A stretch of 53,556 bases of DNA from Planctomycetaceae bacterium (GTDB lineage: Bacteria > Planctomycetota > SZUA-567), in contig JAJPXZ010000145.1 of the NCBI GenBank assembly GCA_021205245.1, positions 4,257-57,812 on the forward strand, written 5' to 3'. Within the stretch, counting starts at the first letter, position 1; each line of letters opens with the position of its first letter. Below the pieces are notes generated by a model that was given only the letters and a program-made list of their open reading frames with translations, did not search any database and was not told the DNA's origin. Of the stretch, positions 41,664-50,923 are shown piece by piece. The translations under genes and the position numbers were made by a program.

Positions 41664-42722
41664 ATGGGAAATAGAGTCGCCGGAACCGCCCGCTACCGGG
41701 CCGCTCTCGCATGCGTATGCGCGCTGGTGTTCCTGTCCGGCATTGCCGGTGCGGGGCAGATTCTCCACGTCTATACCTGGTCCGATTATTTCGCGCCAGA
41801 TGTCATTGAAGCATTCGAGCAGGAAAACGACTGCCGCGTTTCGTTCGACTATTTCGACTCGGGCGAAGCCGCGTATGCGAAGTTGAAAGCGATCGGCGGC
41901 GGCTACGACGTTATCACGCCGCAGACCTATATGGCAGCCATACTCTACAAACAGGAAATGGCGATGCCGCTCGACCACAGCCTCATCCCGAACATCACAT
42001 ACATCGACCCCGAGTTCCCGGGCTATATCGAGGACACGACCCTCGCTTACAGTATCCCGTATACCCGCGCCGTCGCCGGCGTCGGCTATAACGCCACCCG
42101 TGTCCGGCCCGAAGATACCGGCAGTTGGGACATCTTCGCCAATCCCGCCTATACAAAACGCATGACCATGTTGAATGACATGCGCGAGACGTTGGGCGCG
42201 GCCTTGAAAAAACTCGGCTTCAGCTTGAACACGACCGACGACGACGAGCTTCGCCAGGCCGGCGATCAGCTCATCGCCTGGAAAAAGAACCTCGCCAAGT
42301 TCGACGTCGACGAGGCCAAGCTTGGCTTGCATTCGGGCGAGTTCACCGCAGTGCATTCCTACAACGGGGACATCGGTCTGGTCATGCAGGACAATCCGGA
42401 CATCGGTTTCTTCGTGCCTGAAGAGGGTGCGTCGTTCGGCGTCGATGTCTTTGTCGTCGATGCGGCCAGCCGCTCGCCCGAGCTCGCCCACGCCTTTATC
42501 AACCACCTCCTCGACCCCGACATGGCGGCCGCGAACATGGAGTATATGCGGTATTACATGCCGGTCCCCGACGCGGTCGCGAAGCTTCCGGAGGAACTGC
42601 GGAACAGCCCCGCGTTCCAAGTGCCGCGCGAGGTGATGCGTCGCAGCGAAGTCATCCGCGATCTCGGCCCAGACCACGACAAATACATCCGCGAATGGAG
42701 CCGGGTCAAGGCGGCGGAATAG
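41664..42722 (+). CDS. PotD-type polyamine ABC transporter binding protein
   Basis: Periplasmic binding protein of 352 residues in the spermidine/putrescine-binding family. A signal peptide (about 1-30, ending GIAGAGQ) precedes ILHVYTWSDYFAPDVIEAFEQENDCRVSFDYFDSGEAAYAKL, the family N-terminal signature. IPYTRAVAGVGYN, a VHSYNGDIGLVMQD ligand region and FFVPEEGASFGVDVFVVDAASRSPELAHAFINHLLDP follow. ATG 41664 has GGAG nine bases upstream. No potA, potB or potC genes adjoin it: activator on one side, esterase on the other. It may work with a transporter encoded elsewhere or as a sensor. Confidence 0.87.
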   Translation: MGNRVAGTARYRAALACVCALVFLSGIAGAGQILHVYTWSDYFAPDVIEAFEQENDCRVSFDYFDSGEAAYAKLKAIGGGYDVITPQTYMAAILYKQEMAMPLDHSLIPNITYIDPEFPGYIEDTTLAYSIPYTRAVAGVGYNATRVRPEDTGSWDIFANPAYTKRMTMLNDMRETLGAALKKLGFSLNTTDDDELRQAGDQLIAWKKNLAKFDVDEAKLGLHSGEFTAVHSYNGDIGLVMQDNPDIGFFVPEEGASFGVDVFVVDAASRSPELAHAFINHLLDPDMAAANMEYMRYYMPVPDAVAKLPEELRNSPAFQVPREVMRRSEVIRDLGPDHDKYIREWSRVKAAE

Positions 42723-42749
42723 CCTAATTTTCCTATCATAGCGTTCCAC

Positions 42750-42780
42750 ACACGCCGCGTGCACGCGCGGCGTGTTTCTG
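42750..42780 (+). terminator. Terminator after potD-like gene
   Basis: ACACGCCGCG-N6-CGCGGCGTGT followed by TTCTGTTT, 27 bases past the stop. A strong stem with an imperfect T tract. Confidence 0.75.
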
Positions 42781-42790
42781 TTTCGTTTGG

Positions 42791-42819
42791 TTGACGATTC
42801 TGTCCTCGTGCGGTATGGT
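42791..42819 (+). promoter_or_regulatory. Sigma70 promoter of the carboxylesterase gene
   Basis: TTGACG (42791-42796), 17-base spacer, TATGGT (42814-42819), just after the preceding terminator. It leaves a leader of about 115 bases before ATG 42943. Confidence 0.55.
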
Positions 42820-42942
42820 GTACATAACAACGAAAATTCACCATCCCAGCCCTCTGCGATTCCAGCCGGCTCGAGCCGGTTCCACGATATTAATGCATTC
42901 CGTTCGGTGCGGGATGCTCTGCTTCGATGGAAAGGAATAGGC

Positions 42943-44646
42943 ATGGAACATTCCGGAAAAACGAGAAGGCCAGTCACCCGTTTGCTGGCCGCCGTCCTCC
43001 TGTTCGCCGTCCTTTGCGGCGTCGCCGCCTCCATGGATTCGGTCGAACGGCCGTGGACCGTACGGGAGACTCGCTTCGGCCTGGTGCGGGGCATTGCCGC
43101 CGGCAACGGCACCAGCCTGGCCTGGCTGGGCGTCCCCTATGCCGCGCCGCCGGTGGGCGAGCTTCGCTGGCAGCCGCCGCAGGATCCAAAGCCGTGGAAG
43201 GGCGTTTTGGCGACGGTCAAATATCCCGCCCGCGCGCCCCAGCCTTCCGGCGGCGGCGTCAGCGGCAACGAGGACTGCCTGTACCTGAATATCTGGCGTC
43301 CCGCCACCACCGAGACCGGTCTGCCGGTGATGTACTATATCCACGGCGGATCAAACCAGACCGGGGCAGGCGACACCCTGCCGTCGGAAAAGCTCTCGGT
43401 CGCAGCCAACGCGGTGGTGGTCAGTATTAATTACCGCTTGGGCGCGCTGGGCTGGCTCGAACACCCGGCCCTGAAGACCGGCGACCCCAACAACGACTCC
43501 GGCAATTGGGGTCTGCTCGATTGCGCCAAGGCGCTGGAGTGGATTCGCGACAATATCGCGGCTTTCGGCGGTGATCCTGGCAATGTCACCATCACCGGAT
43601 CGTCCGCCGGTGGGCGCGACTGTCTTGGCCTGATGATATCCCCCATCGCCAAAGGCCTGTTCCACAAGGCGATGATCTTCTGCGGCGGACCGACCCTGGC
43701 AGATCCCGGCCTCGCCCGGACCATTGCCGACAAGGCGCTCAGGCGGGTGGTTATAGCCGAAGGCAAAGCGTCCACCGACGCCGAGGCCGATGCCTGGATT
43801 GGCGCTAAATCGAAGACTGAACTTGCCGCATATATGCGTTCCGTCTCCGCCGACAAGTGGGCAGCCGCGATGGACGGCTCGGCCCTCCGTATGGCCAATT
43901 TCCCTCACCTGATGCGGGACGGCGCGGTCTTGCCGAAAGAGGGCTTCGACGCTTTCGCCGGGTCGAAGTATGATCCGATTCCGATTCTCATCGGCGCGGC
44001 GGATCGCGAATTCATCGGCTTTGCCGCCGGTGACCCGATGTTCGCCACCGCCTTCAACAACGGCACCTTGCCCTACGACGAAGAATTGCTCGATATCTTC
44101 TTGAAAGCGGTGGATTACGGCAGCCGCCTTTATTCCGGCTTCAACCTGGACACGGTGCTGGAGAAGGTGCAGAAGAATGCGGCCCAGCCCGACTGCTATG
44201 CCTATCGCCTCGGGTGGGGCCTCGACAACAACACCATGGAGTGGCCCTACAGCGCCATGCTGGGCGGGATGCATACCCACGACAACGACTTCATGACCGG
44301 CATGGACAACTGGTTTGTGAAAAACATTTACCCGGACGATTTCTACACCGCCAGGAACAAGCCCGGCCGCGACGATCTCAGCCGCAACATGATGGCGTAT
44401 TTCCGTAACTTCCTCCACACGGGCAACCCGAACGGCGAAGGTTTGGTGGCGTGGCGGCCGTGGACCACCGGAAACACCGAACTGCTGCATTTCTCCGCCG
44501 ACAACAACAAGGCCGTCATCGGCATGAAAACCCAATCCCTGACCAGGGACAAGGCCATGGCGGATCTTGACGAATTGTCGCCCGAGGACCGGAAGACGGT
44601 CGAGTACCTTGTCGGCGGCCGATTCTTTTACGATGTCGATTATTAA
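42943..44646 (+). CDS. Exported type-B carboxylesterase
   Basis: Carboxylesterase of 567 residues with an N-terminal signal or anchor (about 10-32, RRPVTRLLAAVLLFAVLCGVAAS). Family features: WLGVPYAAPPVGELRW, SGNEDCLYLNIWRP, the oxyanion segment MYYIHGGSNQTG, nucleophile elbow ITGSSAGGRDC, and a downstream GGMHTHDNDF His region. It hydrolyses ester bonds of an unknown extracytoplasmic substrate. ATG 42943 has AAAGGA six bases upstream. It is a single-gene unit between its own promoter and a bidirectional terminator. In-frame reading back to 42772 includes the terminator and promoter and is rejected. Confidence 0.9.
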   Translation: MEHSGKTRRPVTRLLAAVLLFAVLCGVAASMDSVERPWTVRETRFGLVRGIAAGNGTSLAWLGVPYAAPPVGELRWQPPQDPKPWKGVLATVKYPARAPQPSGGGVSGNEDCLYLNIWRPATTETGLPVMYYIHGGSNQTGAGDTLPSEKLSVAANAVVVSINYRLGALGWLEHPALKTGDPNNDSGNWGLLDCAKALEWIRDNIAAFGGDPGNVTITGSSAGGRDCLGLMISPIAKGLFHKAMIFCGGPTLADPGLARTIADKALRRVVIAEGKASTDAEADAWIGAKSKTELAAYMRSVSADKWAAAMDGSALRMANFPHLMRDGAVLPKEGFDAFAGSKYDPIPILIGAADREFIGFAAGDPMFATAFNNGTLPYDEELLDIFLKAVDYGSRLYSGFNLDTVLEKVQKNAAQPDCYAYRLGWGLDNNTMEWPYSAMLGGMHTHDNDFMTGMDNWFVKNIYPDDFYTARNKPGRDDLSRNMMAYFRNFLHTGNPNGEGLVAWRPWTTGNTELLHFSADNNKAVIGMKTQSLTRDKAMADLDELSPEDRKTVEYLVGGRFFYDVDY

Positions 44647-44667
44647 CCAAAGCACCGTATCCAAACA

Positions 44668-44696
44668 AAACGCCCGCCGATGTCCGGCGGGCGTTT
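44668..44696. terminator. Bidirectional terminator
   Basis: AAACGCCCGCCG-N5-CGGCGGGCGTTT between the convergent esterase and SDR genes; A and T tracts flank both sides of the stem. Confidence 0.88.
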
Positions 44697-44725
44697 GCGT
44701 GTGGTGCTACGGGAATTGCAGAAGG

Positions 44726-45496
44726 TTACTTTACCAAATAGCCGCCGTCGACTGGGATAATCGCCCCGCCGAGATAATCGCTTGCCGCCGATGCGAGGAA
44801 GATGGTCGCGCCTTTCATGTCCTGCGGCTTGCCCCAGCGTCCGGCAGGGATACGGCTCATGATCTGCGGGCCGCGTTCGTCGTCGTGCACCAGCGCGTCG
44901 CACATGTCGGTGTGCATATAGCCGGGCGCGATAGCGTTGACGTTGACGCCCCGGCCGAACCAGTCGTTCGACAGTTCGCGGGTGAGCTGGGTCACGCCGC
45001 CCTTGGCGGCGGTGTAGGCAGGCACGGTCTGGCCGCCGAAATGGCAGACCATGGACGAGACGTTGATGATCTTGCCGCTGCCCTTGGCCAGCATGATTTT
45101 GCCCGCACGCTGGCACTGGAAAAACACGGCGTGGAGGTTGATGTTCAACACCTCGTCCCACTCCGATTCCGGGAACACTTCGGCGGAGTGGCGGCGCTGA
45201 ATGCCGGCGGCGGTGCAGAGGATGTCGAGATCGCCGCCGAGCGCTTCGACACAGGCGTCGAAGGACGAGAACACTTCCTCGCGCTTCCGCAGGTCGGCCT
45301 TGACCGCGTGGCAGGCGAAGCCGCGCGCCTTCAGGTCATCGCACGTTTTGAAAACCGCGTCGGACGAACCGATAATCGCCACCTCGCACCCGGCTTCCAG
45401 CAACCCTTCGGCCATGCCGAAGCCGAGGCCACGGGTGCCGCCGGTAACGATGGCCTTTTTGCCGTCGATGCGGAACATATCGTAAATACTTGCCAT
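44726..45496 (-). CDS. SDR oxidoreductase, KduD/gluconate 5-dehydrogenase type
   Basis: Short-chain dehydrogenase of 256 residues. NAD(P) motif TGGTRGLGFGMAEGL, CTAAGIQRRH, NVSSMVCHFGGQTVPAYTAAKGG (catalytic Ser, Tyr, Lys), NAIAPGYMHTD and the C-terminal DYLGGAIIPVDGG. This matches KduD (2-dehydro-3-deoxy-gluconate 5-dehydrogenase) and IdnO-type sugar-acid dehydrogenases. I chose ATG 45496 because GGAG lies five bases before it; an ATG at 45532 overlapping the preceding stop is possible. Last gene of the sugar-acid operon; a mannonate-type dehydratase upstream would supply a 2-keto-3-deoxy acid. Confidence 0.87.
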   Translation of the reverse strand: MASIYDMFRIDGKKAIVTGGTRGLGFGMAEGLLEAGCEVAIIGSSDAVFKTCDDLKARGFACHAVKADLRKREEVFSSFDACVEALGGDLDILCTAAGIQRRHSAEVFPESEWDEVLNINLHAVFFQCQRAGKIMLAKGSGKIINVSSMVCHFGGQTVPAYTAAKGGVTQLTRELSNDWFGRGVNVNAIAPGYMHTDMCDALVHDDERGPQIMSRIPAGRWGKPQDMKGATIFLASAASDYLGGAIIPVDGGYLVK

Positions 45497-45524
45497 GATG
45501 ACTCCGTTATCTATTGAATCGTTC

Positions 45525-46553
45525 TTACTCATCGAAGAGGATGACCATCTTCTTCACGTCGGGACTGGGGTGGTTCATATTGTGGAAGACCTGGTCGATG
45601 TCTGAGAACTTGATAAATGTGGTGGCGATGCCGTTCAGGTTGAACTTCCCGGCCGCCATCTTGGCGATTGTCGGCTCGAACTGATACGCCGACATCCGCG
45701 AGCCGATGAGGTCCAGCTCGCGCTGGTCGATCATCGCCTGGGTGATGGACTCCGGTTCGGTGCAGAAGCCAAGCGACACGACGCGGCCGGCGTTCCGCAT
45801 AATTCCCGGCTCGAACAGGCTCGTGAGCGACCCTTTGAAGCAAGCGGCGTCGAAGGCGAGGGAAATGCCTTTCCCCTTGGTGATATCGCCGATTCGCTGG
45901 ATGAGGTTTTCCTTCTTCGGGTTGATGGTGTAATCCGCGCCATAGCCCTTGGCCCGTTCCAGCGACTCGTCGTTGACGTCGGCCACGACCACGGTCGCGC
46001 CCGCCGCCTTGCAGGTCTGCAGGATGATGGAACCGATGGTGCCGGCTCCAAGGATATAGACGATGTCGTCCGGAGCCAAACGGCCGCGTCCGGTGCAGTG
46101 GCCGCCGATAGCGAAGGGTTCGATCAGAGCGGCGTCCTTCCACGGGATTTCCGGCGGAATGACATAGACGTCCGTCTCCGGCGCGGTGAAGTATTCGCGC
46201 CAGCCGCCGTCGGTGCCGGAGCCGCGGACGAGCACGTTTTCGCACACGTTCTCGCGGCCGATTTTGCACTGATAGCATTCGCCGCAGGTGATGACCAGGT
46301 CGACGGCGACGTGGTCGCCTTCCTTGACCCGGGTCACCTTTTTACCCACCTTGGCGATGACGCCGACGTTTTCATGCCCCGGGATGCGGGGATAGGTGGA
46401 GCAGGGGTTGGTGCCGTGGTAGATGTGGAAGTCGGAGCCGCAGACTCCGGCAGCCTTCATCTGCACCAGCACTTCGTAGTCGTCGGCCAGTTCCGGCATC
46501 GGCACGTCGCGGATCTCATATTTATGCGGCGCGACCACAACGCATTCTTTCAT
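45525..46553 (-). CDS. Zinc-dependent alcohol dehydrogenase (RspB-like)
   Basis: MDR-family dehydrogenase of 342 residues. Catalytic zinc site GVCGSDFHIYHG with PGHENVG; structural zinc cysteines in CGECYQCKIGRENVC; NAD-binding VYILGAGTIGSIILQ. It resembles RspB and L-idonate/sorbitol-type dehydrogenases that oxidise a sugar or sugar-acid hydroxyl. ATG 46553 has AAAGG ten bases upstream. It follows the TRAP permease gene and precedes the SDR, consistent with a sugar-acid catabolic route that also includes an RspA-type dehydratase, as in the E. coli rspAB pair. Confidence 0.9.
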   Translation of the reverse strand: MKECVVVAPHKYEIRDVPMPELADDYEVLVQMKAAGVCGSDFHIYHGTNPCSTYPRIPGHENVGVIAKVGKKVTRVKEGDHVAVDLVITCGECYQCKIGRENVCENVLVRGSGTDGGWREYFTAPETDVYVIPPEIPWKDAALIEPFAIGGHCTGRGRLAPDDIVYILGAGTIGSIILQTCKAAGATVVVADVNDESLERAKGYGADYTINPKKENLIQRIGDITKGKGISLAFDAACFKGSLTSLFEPGIMRNAGRVVSLGFCTEPESITQAMIDQRELDLIGSRMSAYQFEPTIAKMAAGKFNLNGIATTFIKFSDIDQVFHNMNHPSPDVKKMVILFDE

Positions 46554-46572
46554 GGGAGTAAACCTTTCAGGA

Positions 46573-47859
46573 TCACCCGGAGACCAGGTTGGGGAGGAAC
46601 ACGGACAAAATCGGCACATAGGCGAACAACACGGCGCAGGCGACTTCGACCGCGACGAACGGGATCAATTGCCGCGCCACCCTGGCTACCGGTTGTCCCG
46701 ATAAGCCGCAGGCGACGAACATTGTCGTGCCGAACGGCGGCGTCGCCTGGCCCATGGCCAGCAGGAACACGAACACCATGCCGAAATGCACCGGGTCGAT
46801 GCCGAAGGACATGGCGATGGGGGCGAGGATGGGACCAAGGATAAGGTTGGTCGCACCCACCTCCAGGAACATGCCGCAGGCGAGCAGCAGGACGATGATA
46901 AGCGCCCAGAACACGTAGGTGTTGCTGGCAACCATCATAAATGCCTCGGTGACGAACACCGGGATGCGGTAATGGGTGATGAGGTAGCCGAACATCTGGG
47001 CCGTCACCACCAGGAACATCAGGCTGGCGGTCGAGACGGCGGTGTCCTTGACTATTTTCCAAATCTCAAGGCCGGTGATCTCGCGGTAGATGGCGAGGCA
47101 GACGATGAACCCGTAGAATACGGCGACCACGGCCGATTCGGTTGGCGTAAACACCCCGGCGTAGATACCGCCCAGGATGATGAGGGGCATGATAAGCGCC
47201 CACACCGCGTCCTTGAAGGAAAAGAGGAAATGCTTGAACGAGAACTTGTCGCCAACGGGGAACTTGCTCTTTTTCGCCTTCACGAACGCATACAGGCAGA
47301 GGAAAAAGCCGGTCAGGATACCGGGGATGATGCCGGCCATCAGCAGCTTCGCGACAGACACGCCGGTGATGTTGCCGTAGATGACGATCACGGTCGACGG
47401 CGGAATGACAATCCCGAGGGTGCCGCCGATGGCCTGGACGGCGGCGGCGTAGTCTTCCGGGTATTTCCGTTTGGTCATTTCCGGATACATCAGGCCGCCG
47501 ATGGCGGCGGTGGTGGCAACGCTGGAACCGGAGATGGCGGCGAAGAAGGTGCAGGCGACGATGGAGACGAGGGAGATGCCGCCCGACACCCAACCGACAA
47601 TTGAATCGGCAAAGGAGACGAGCCGCTTCGACAAGCCGCCCTTGGCCATGACGTCACCGGCAAGGAAGAAGGCGGGGAGAGCCAGCATGGCGAAGTTGTC
47701 GCAGCCCACGAAAACGCGCTGCGCGAGAAGCGAAAACGACAACACCGGGTCCAGGTAGATGGCGGTGACGCACGCCAAGCCCAAACACCAGGTGATGGGC
47801 ACGCCCATGAGCATGGTGAGGAGGAGCACGATGATCATCAATGTGGCTGACAGGGGCAT
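46573..47859 (-). CDS. dctM: TRAP transporter large permease DctM
   Basis: Membrane protein of 428 residues with about twelve helices. DctM markers: LALPAFFLAGDVMAKGGLSKRLV, FFAAISGSSVATTAAIGGLMYPEM, GGTLGIVIPPSTVIVIYG, GVFTPTESAVVAVFYG and FGMVFVFLLAMGQATPPFGTTMFVACG. It forms the translocation path for the solute bound by DctP. The start overlaps the dctQ stop (TAATG) behind GGAGG, so the two are translationally coupled. Confidence 0.95.
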   Translation of the reverse strand: MPLSATLMIIVLLLTMLMGVPITWCLGLACVTAIYLDPVLSFSLLAQRVFVGCDNFAMLALPAFFLAGDVMAKGGLSKRLVSFADSIVGWVSGGISLVSIVACTFFAAISGSSVATTAAIGGLMYPEMTKRKYPEDYAAAVQAIGGTLGIVIPPSTVIVIYGNITGVSVAKLLMAGIIPGILTGFFLCLYAFVKAKKSKFPVGDKFSFKHFLFSFKDAVWALIMPLIILGGIYAGVFTPTESAVVAVFYGFIVCLAIYREITGLEIWKIVKDTAVSTASLMFLVVTAQMFGYLITHYRIPVFVTEAFMMVASNTYVFWALIIVLLLACGMFLEVGATNLILGPILAPIAMSFGIDPVHFGMVFVFLLAMGQATPPFGTTMFVACGLSGQPVARVARQLIPFVAVEVACAVLFAYVPILSVFLPNLVSG

Positions 47860-48353
47860 TACTGTCCTCCTTCCGGCTCGGTGGTCTTGGTGAAGCGGGA
47901 CAGCATCCTGAGGACAATGGACAGCACCGCCAGACAAAAGCCGACAAACAGGATGCCGTACATGATGTCCATGGTTATCTGCAGGGCCGGGCTGCGCTGG
48001 AACTTGCCGATACGCATCAGGGGCAGGGTCGAGTAGACGAAAAAGCACGACACCACCAGGGCGATGAGATCGCGGAACACTTCCATCACCGGCTTGAAAG
48101 AAGCGGGCAAAAAGCCGTCAATCATGTCGATGCGGACGAAGTTGTCGCGGGTGATGCCGATGTTGATGCCAAGGAGAATCATGAGGACAAACAGATAGCG
48201 CGACAGCTCCTCGGACCAGGGCAGGCTGTAAAAAATGACGTAGCGGAAAAAGGTCTGCGACAGGATGACCACCAAGAGAACCATCAGGGCGAGGCCGATG
48301 ATCCAGTTGATGAGTCGTTGCAGCCTGCCATGCAGCGACAGAACGGTTTTCAT
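47859..48353 (-). CDS. dctQ: TRAP transporter small permease DctQ
   Basis: Membrane protein of 164 residues with four helices, typical DctQ: INWIIGLALMVLLVVILSQTFFRYVIFYSLPWSEELSRYLFVLMILLGINIGI. The FRY...WSEELSRYLFVW-like motif is characteristic. I chose ATG 48353, with GGAG six bases upstream, over an in-frame TTG at 48365. It is separated from dctP by a 283-base gap filled with hairpin repeats. Confidence 0.93.
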   Translation of the reverse strand: MKTVLSLHGRLQRLINWIIGLALMVLLVVILSQTFFRYVIFYSLPWSEELSRYLFVLMILLGINIGITRDNFVRIDMIDGFLPASFKPVMEVFRDLIALVVSCFFVYSTLPLMRIGKFQRSPALQITMDIMYGILFVGFCLAVLSIVLRMLSRFTKTTEPEGGQ

Positions 48354-48428
48354 CTCGGGCTCCAATTTACAAAATTATGCCGGGAGGATGAAGGCCATAT
48401 TCATTATAATCGTTGTCCTCCCCTTACC

Positions 48429-48611
48429 GTCACCCCGGCGTGCATACGGTCGCCGTGCGAAAAACGGGAAGTTGTGCCGGGGCACCCGGACGAACATTCG
48501 ATACGGAATCTTCGAGTTCTTCGGTACAGATGGAGCACACCGCGTCCATGACTGCCCCGGCACAACCTCACGTCCCTCGCCCGGTTCAGCGCTTCACCGC
48601 CGGGGTGACGT
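48429..48611. repeat. Inverted pair of dispersed hairpin repeats inside the TRAP operon
   Basis: Two diverged elements in opposite orientation between dctP and dctQ. The left one begins GTCACCCCGGCGT (48429) and closes with GCCGGGGCAC (about 48482); the right one opens with TGCCCCGGCACAAC (about 48558) and ends CGCCGGGGTGACG (48611). Each can fold by CCCCGGC/GCCGGGG pairing, and the pair forms a larger inverted repeat. No gene is seen in the gap. Confidence 0.7.
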
Positions 48612-48648
48612 TTGGGGAGATAGCTGCCTCACTCCCGACATCAAGCGA

Positions 48649-49617
48649 TTACTTCAGGTCTTCGATCTTCTTCAACGTTTCGGCGAAGCGGTTGCCGTAC
48701 TTTTCGCGAACCGACTGCGACTTTTCGACAAAGCCGGCCTTGTCCGGGGTGGTGACGACCATGCCCTTCGACTTCAGGGTCTCCACCGCTTCTGTGTCCA
48801 TTTTGCGGGAGAGTTCGCGCTCGAACCCGTTGGCCTCGTCCAGCGTTTCCATGAAGATCTTCTGGTCCTCGGGCGAGATGGAGGCCCAGCGGGCGGGCGA
48901 CATAATGATGAAAACGGTGGCGTAGCAGTGTTCGGTGATGGCGAGCTTCTTGTTCACTTCGACAACGTTGTTCTTGTCGATGACGGTGGTGGGGTTCTCC
49001 TGGCCGTCGATGGCACCCTGCTGCATGGCGGTGTAGGCGTCGCCCCAGGCCATCGGAACGGCGTCGGCGCCGAGGGCGCGCCACAGGTCCTGGTGAATCT
49101 GGTTTTCCATGACGCGGATACGCAGGCCCGAGACGTCGTCGACGGTGTTGACGTCGCGCTTCGAGTTAGTCAGGTTGCGGAAGCCCGATTCCCAAATCGC
49201 CAGACCCTTGATGCCGACGTTGTCCAGGCGGGCGAGGAAATCCTTGCCGATTTCACCGAGGAAAATCTTGTCGGCGTGGTCGTAGTTCTGGATGACGTAG
49301 GGAAGGTCGACGACGGAAATTTCCGGCACGAAATTGCCGAGGACCGACTGGTTGACGACGGCGATGTCAAGGTTGCCGAGCTGGATGCCTTCGACGTTGT
49401 CGCGTTCCGCGCCGAGCTGGGCGTTGTGGAAGGTGTTGATGACATAACGGCCTTCGGTGCGTTCCTCGACCAGCTTGGCCCAACGATCCATGGACTGGCC
49501 GATAGCGCCGTCCTGGGCCGAGACCTGGCTCATGCGGAGTTCCTGGCCGGCGGAAGCGGTGGTGGCGACGAGGGCGAGCGCGAACAGCGACAGGGCGATA
49601 CTTTTGATGCGATGCAT
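48649..49617 (-). CDS. dctP: TRAP transporter solute-binding protein DctP
   Basis: Periplasmic DctP-family protein of 322 residues. Signal peptide (MHRIKSIALSLFALALVATTASAG, cleavage near residue 23), ligand-lobe motifs AQLGAERDNVEGIQLGNLDIAVV, the conserved Arg region GLRIRVMENQIHQDLWRALGADAVPMAWGDAYTAMQQGAIDGQENP, which is diagnostic. The Arg in RIRVMEN usually binds a ligand carboxylate, so a sugar acid is likely. ATG 49617 follows AGGAGA. It lies between the dehydratase and permease genes. Confidence 0.95.
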   Translation of the reverse strand: MHRIKSIALSLFALALVATTASAGQELRMSQVSAQDGAIGQSMDRWAKLVEERTEGRYVINTFHNAQLGAERDNVEGIQLGNLDIAVVNQSVLGNFVPEISVVDLPYVIQNYDHADKIFLGEIGKDFLARLDNVGIKGLAIWESGFRNLTNSKRDVNTVDDVSGLRIRVMENQIHQDLWRALGADAVPMAWGDAYTAMQQGAIDGQENPTTVIDKNNVVEVNKKLAITEHCYATVFIIMSPARWASISPEDQKIFMETLDEANGFERELSRKMDTEAVETLKSKGMVVTTPDKAGFVEKSQSVREKYGNRFAETLKKIEDLK

Positions 49618-49675
49618 ATTCTTCTCCTAACCATATGAAAACGGAATTGAAACGGGAAATTCACGACAAATTGGA

Positions 49676-50923
49676 TCACGGAGTCTGCAGGGTGCCGTCC
49701 GGCAGCCTGGTCTGGGTCCAGGTGGTGACGGTGTTTTCGCACGGGTACTTCGCCGCTTCGGCTTCGTTCAGGTCGACGCCGAGGCCGGGAAGGGCGTTCG
49801 GGTAGACATAGCCGTTGCGGAATTCGGGCAGGCCGGGGAAGACGTCGAGGAGCGCTTCGCGCGGGCCTTTTAGTTCCTGGATGACAAAGTTCGGCGGCTC
49901 GGTGCCGGACCATTCCTGTAGGCCGAAGTTCTGCGACGCGACATCCAGGTGAATATTCGCGGCGTGGGCGAGAGGGGACATGTCGCCCGGGCCGTGCCAG
50001 GCGGTACGGACGCCGAAGTTCTCCGCCAGTATCTGCAACTTGCGGGTGGGGGTGATGCCGCCGACCTGGCTCAGGTGGACGCGGATAAAGTCGATCAACC
50101 CTTCGGCAATGATGTTCCGCCACTCGTAGGGATGGTTGAACAGTTCGCCCTGGGCGATGGGGGTGGAGACTTTGGCGCGGAGCTCGCGCAGGTATTCGTG
50201 ACGTTCGAGCGGAATCGCTTCTTCAAGGAAGAAGAGTTTGAACCGCTCCAGTTCCTCGGCGAAGATAATGCCGTCGCGCGGATGCAGGCGTTCGTGCACG
50301 TCGTGGCAGAAGTCGACGTCGAAGCCGAAGTGGTTGCGCAGATCGTCGAACAACTTGAGCGTGTCGCGCATGTAGGTCTTGCCGTCCAGGTAGACGCCGG
50401 GGGGCGAGCCTTCGGGCGCGGTGGCCGGAGCGGGGCCGAAGCCGCCGCCGCCGTAGCCGCCGCACTGGACGCGGATGTGGCGGATGCCTTGGGCGCGGTA
50501 CTTCTCGATGTTGGCGATGATTTCCTGCGTGTCCTTGCCGTCGGCGTGGCGGTAAATCGGCACGCCTTCACGAATCTTGCCGCCGAGCAGGCTATAGACA
50601 GGCATGTTGGCCATCTTGCCCTTCAAGTCCCACAGGGCCATGTCGACGCCGGAGATGGCGTTGTTTTCGATCGGGCCGTTACGCCAGTAGCCGTTGTGGT
50701 GCATGAGGTGCCAGAGCTGCTCGACGTTTTCGACGTTCTGGCCGATGAGGAGCGGCTTCAGATATTCCTCCACCACCAGTTTGACGGCGAGGTGCCGGTA
50801 GGCAAAAGTGGCGCAGCCAAGTCCGTACAGCCCCGGCTCCGTGGTCTCGACCTTCACCACCACCAGGTTGATGCCTTCCGGTGCGGTGCAGACGACACGG
50901 ATGTCGCGGATTGCAACTGTCAT
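49676..50923 (-). CDS. RspA/ManD-type sugar-acid dehydratase (enolase superfamily)
   Basis: Enolase-superfamily protein of 415 residues related to RspA and D-mannonate dehydratase, which convert a sugar acid to its 2-keto-3-deoxy form. Seen: GYWRNGPIENNAISGVDMALWDLKGKMANMPVY, IRVQCGGYGGGG, metal ligands in VDFCHDVHERL (Asp), FFLEEAI (Glu) and AQGELF (Glu), the WHGPGDMSPLAHAANIHLD His region and a C-terminal PGLGVDLNE. Substrate in this family is hard to predict; mannonate or gluconate are candidates. ATG 50923 follows GGAGG. First enzyme after the regulator. Confidence 0.9.
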   Translation of the reverse strand: MTVAIRDIRVVCTAPEGINLVVVKVETTEPGLYGLGCATFAYRHLAVKLVVEEYLKPLLIGQNVENVEQLWHLMHHNGYWRNGPIENNAISGVDMALWDLKGKMANMPVYSLLGGKIREGVPIYRHADGKDTQEIIANIEKYRAQGIRHIRVQCGGYGGGGFGPAPATAPEGSPPGVYLDGKTYMRDTLKLFDDLRNHFGFDVDFCHDVHERLHPRDGIIFAEELERFKLFFLEEAIPLERHEYLRELRAKVSTPIAQGELFNHPYEWRNIIAEGLIDFIRVHLSQVGGITPTRKLQILAENFGVRTAWHGPGDMSPLAHAANIHLDVASQNFGLQEWSGTEPPNFVIQELKGPREALLDVFPGLPEFRNGYVYPNALPGLGVDLNEAEAAKYPCENTVTTWTQTRLPDGTLQTP

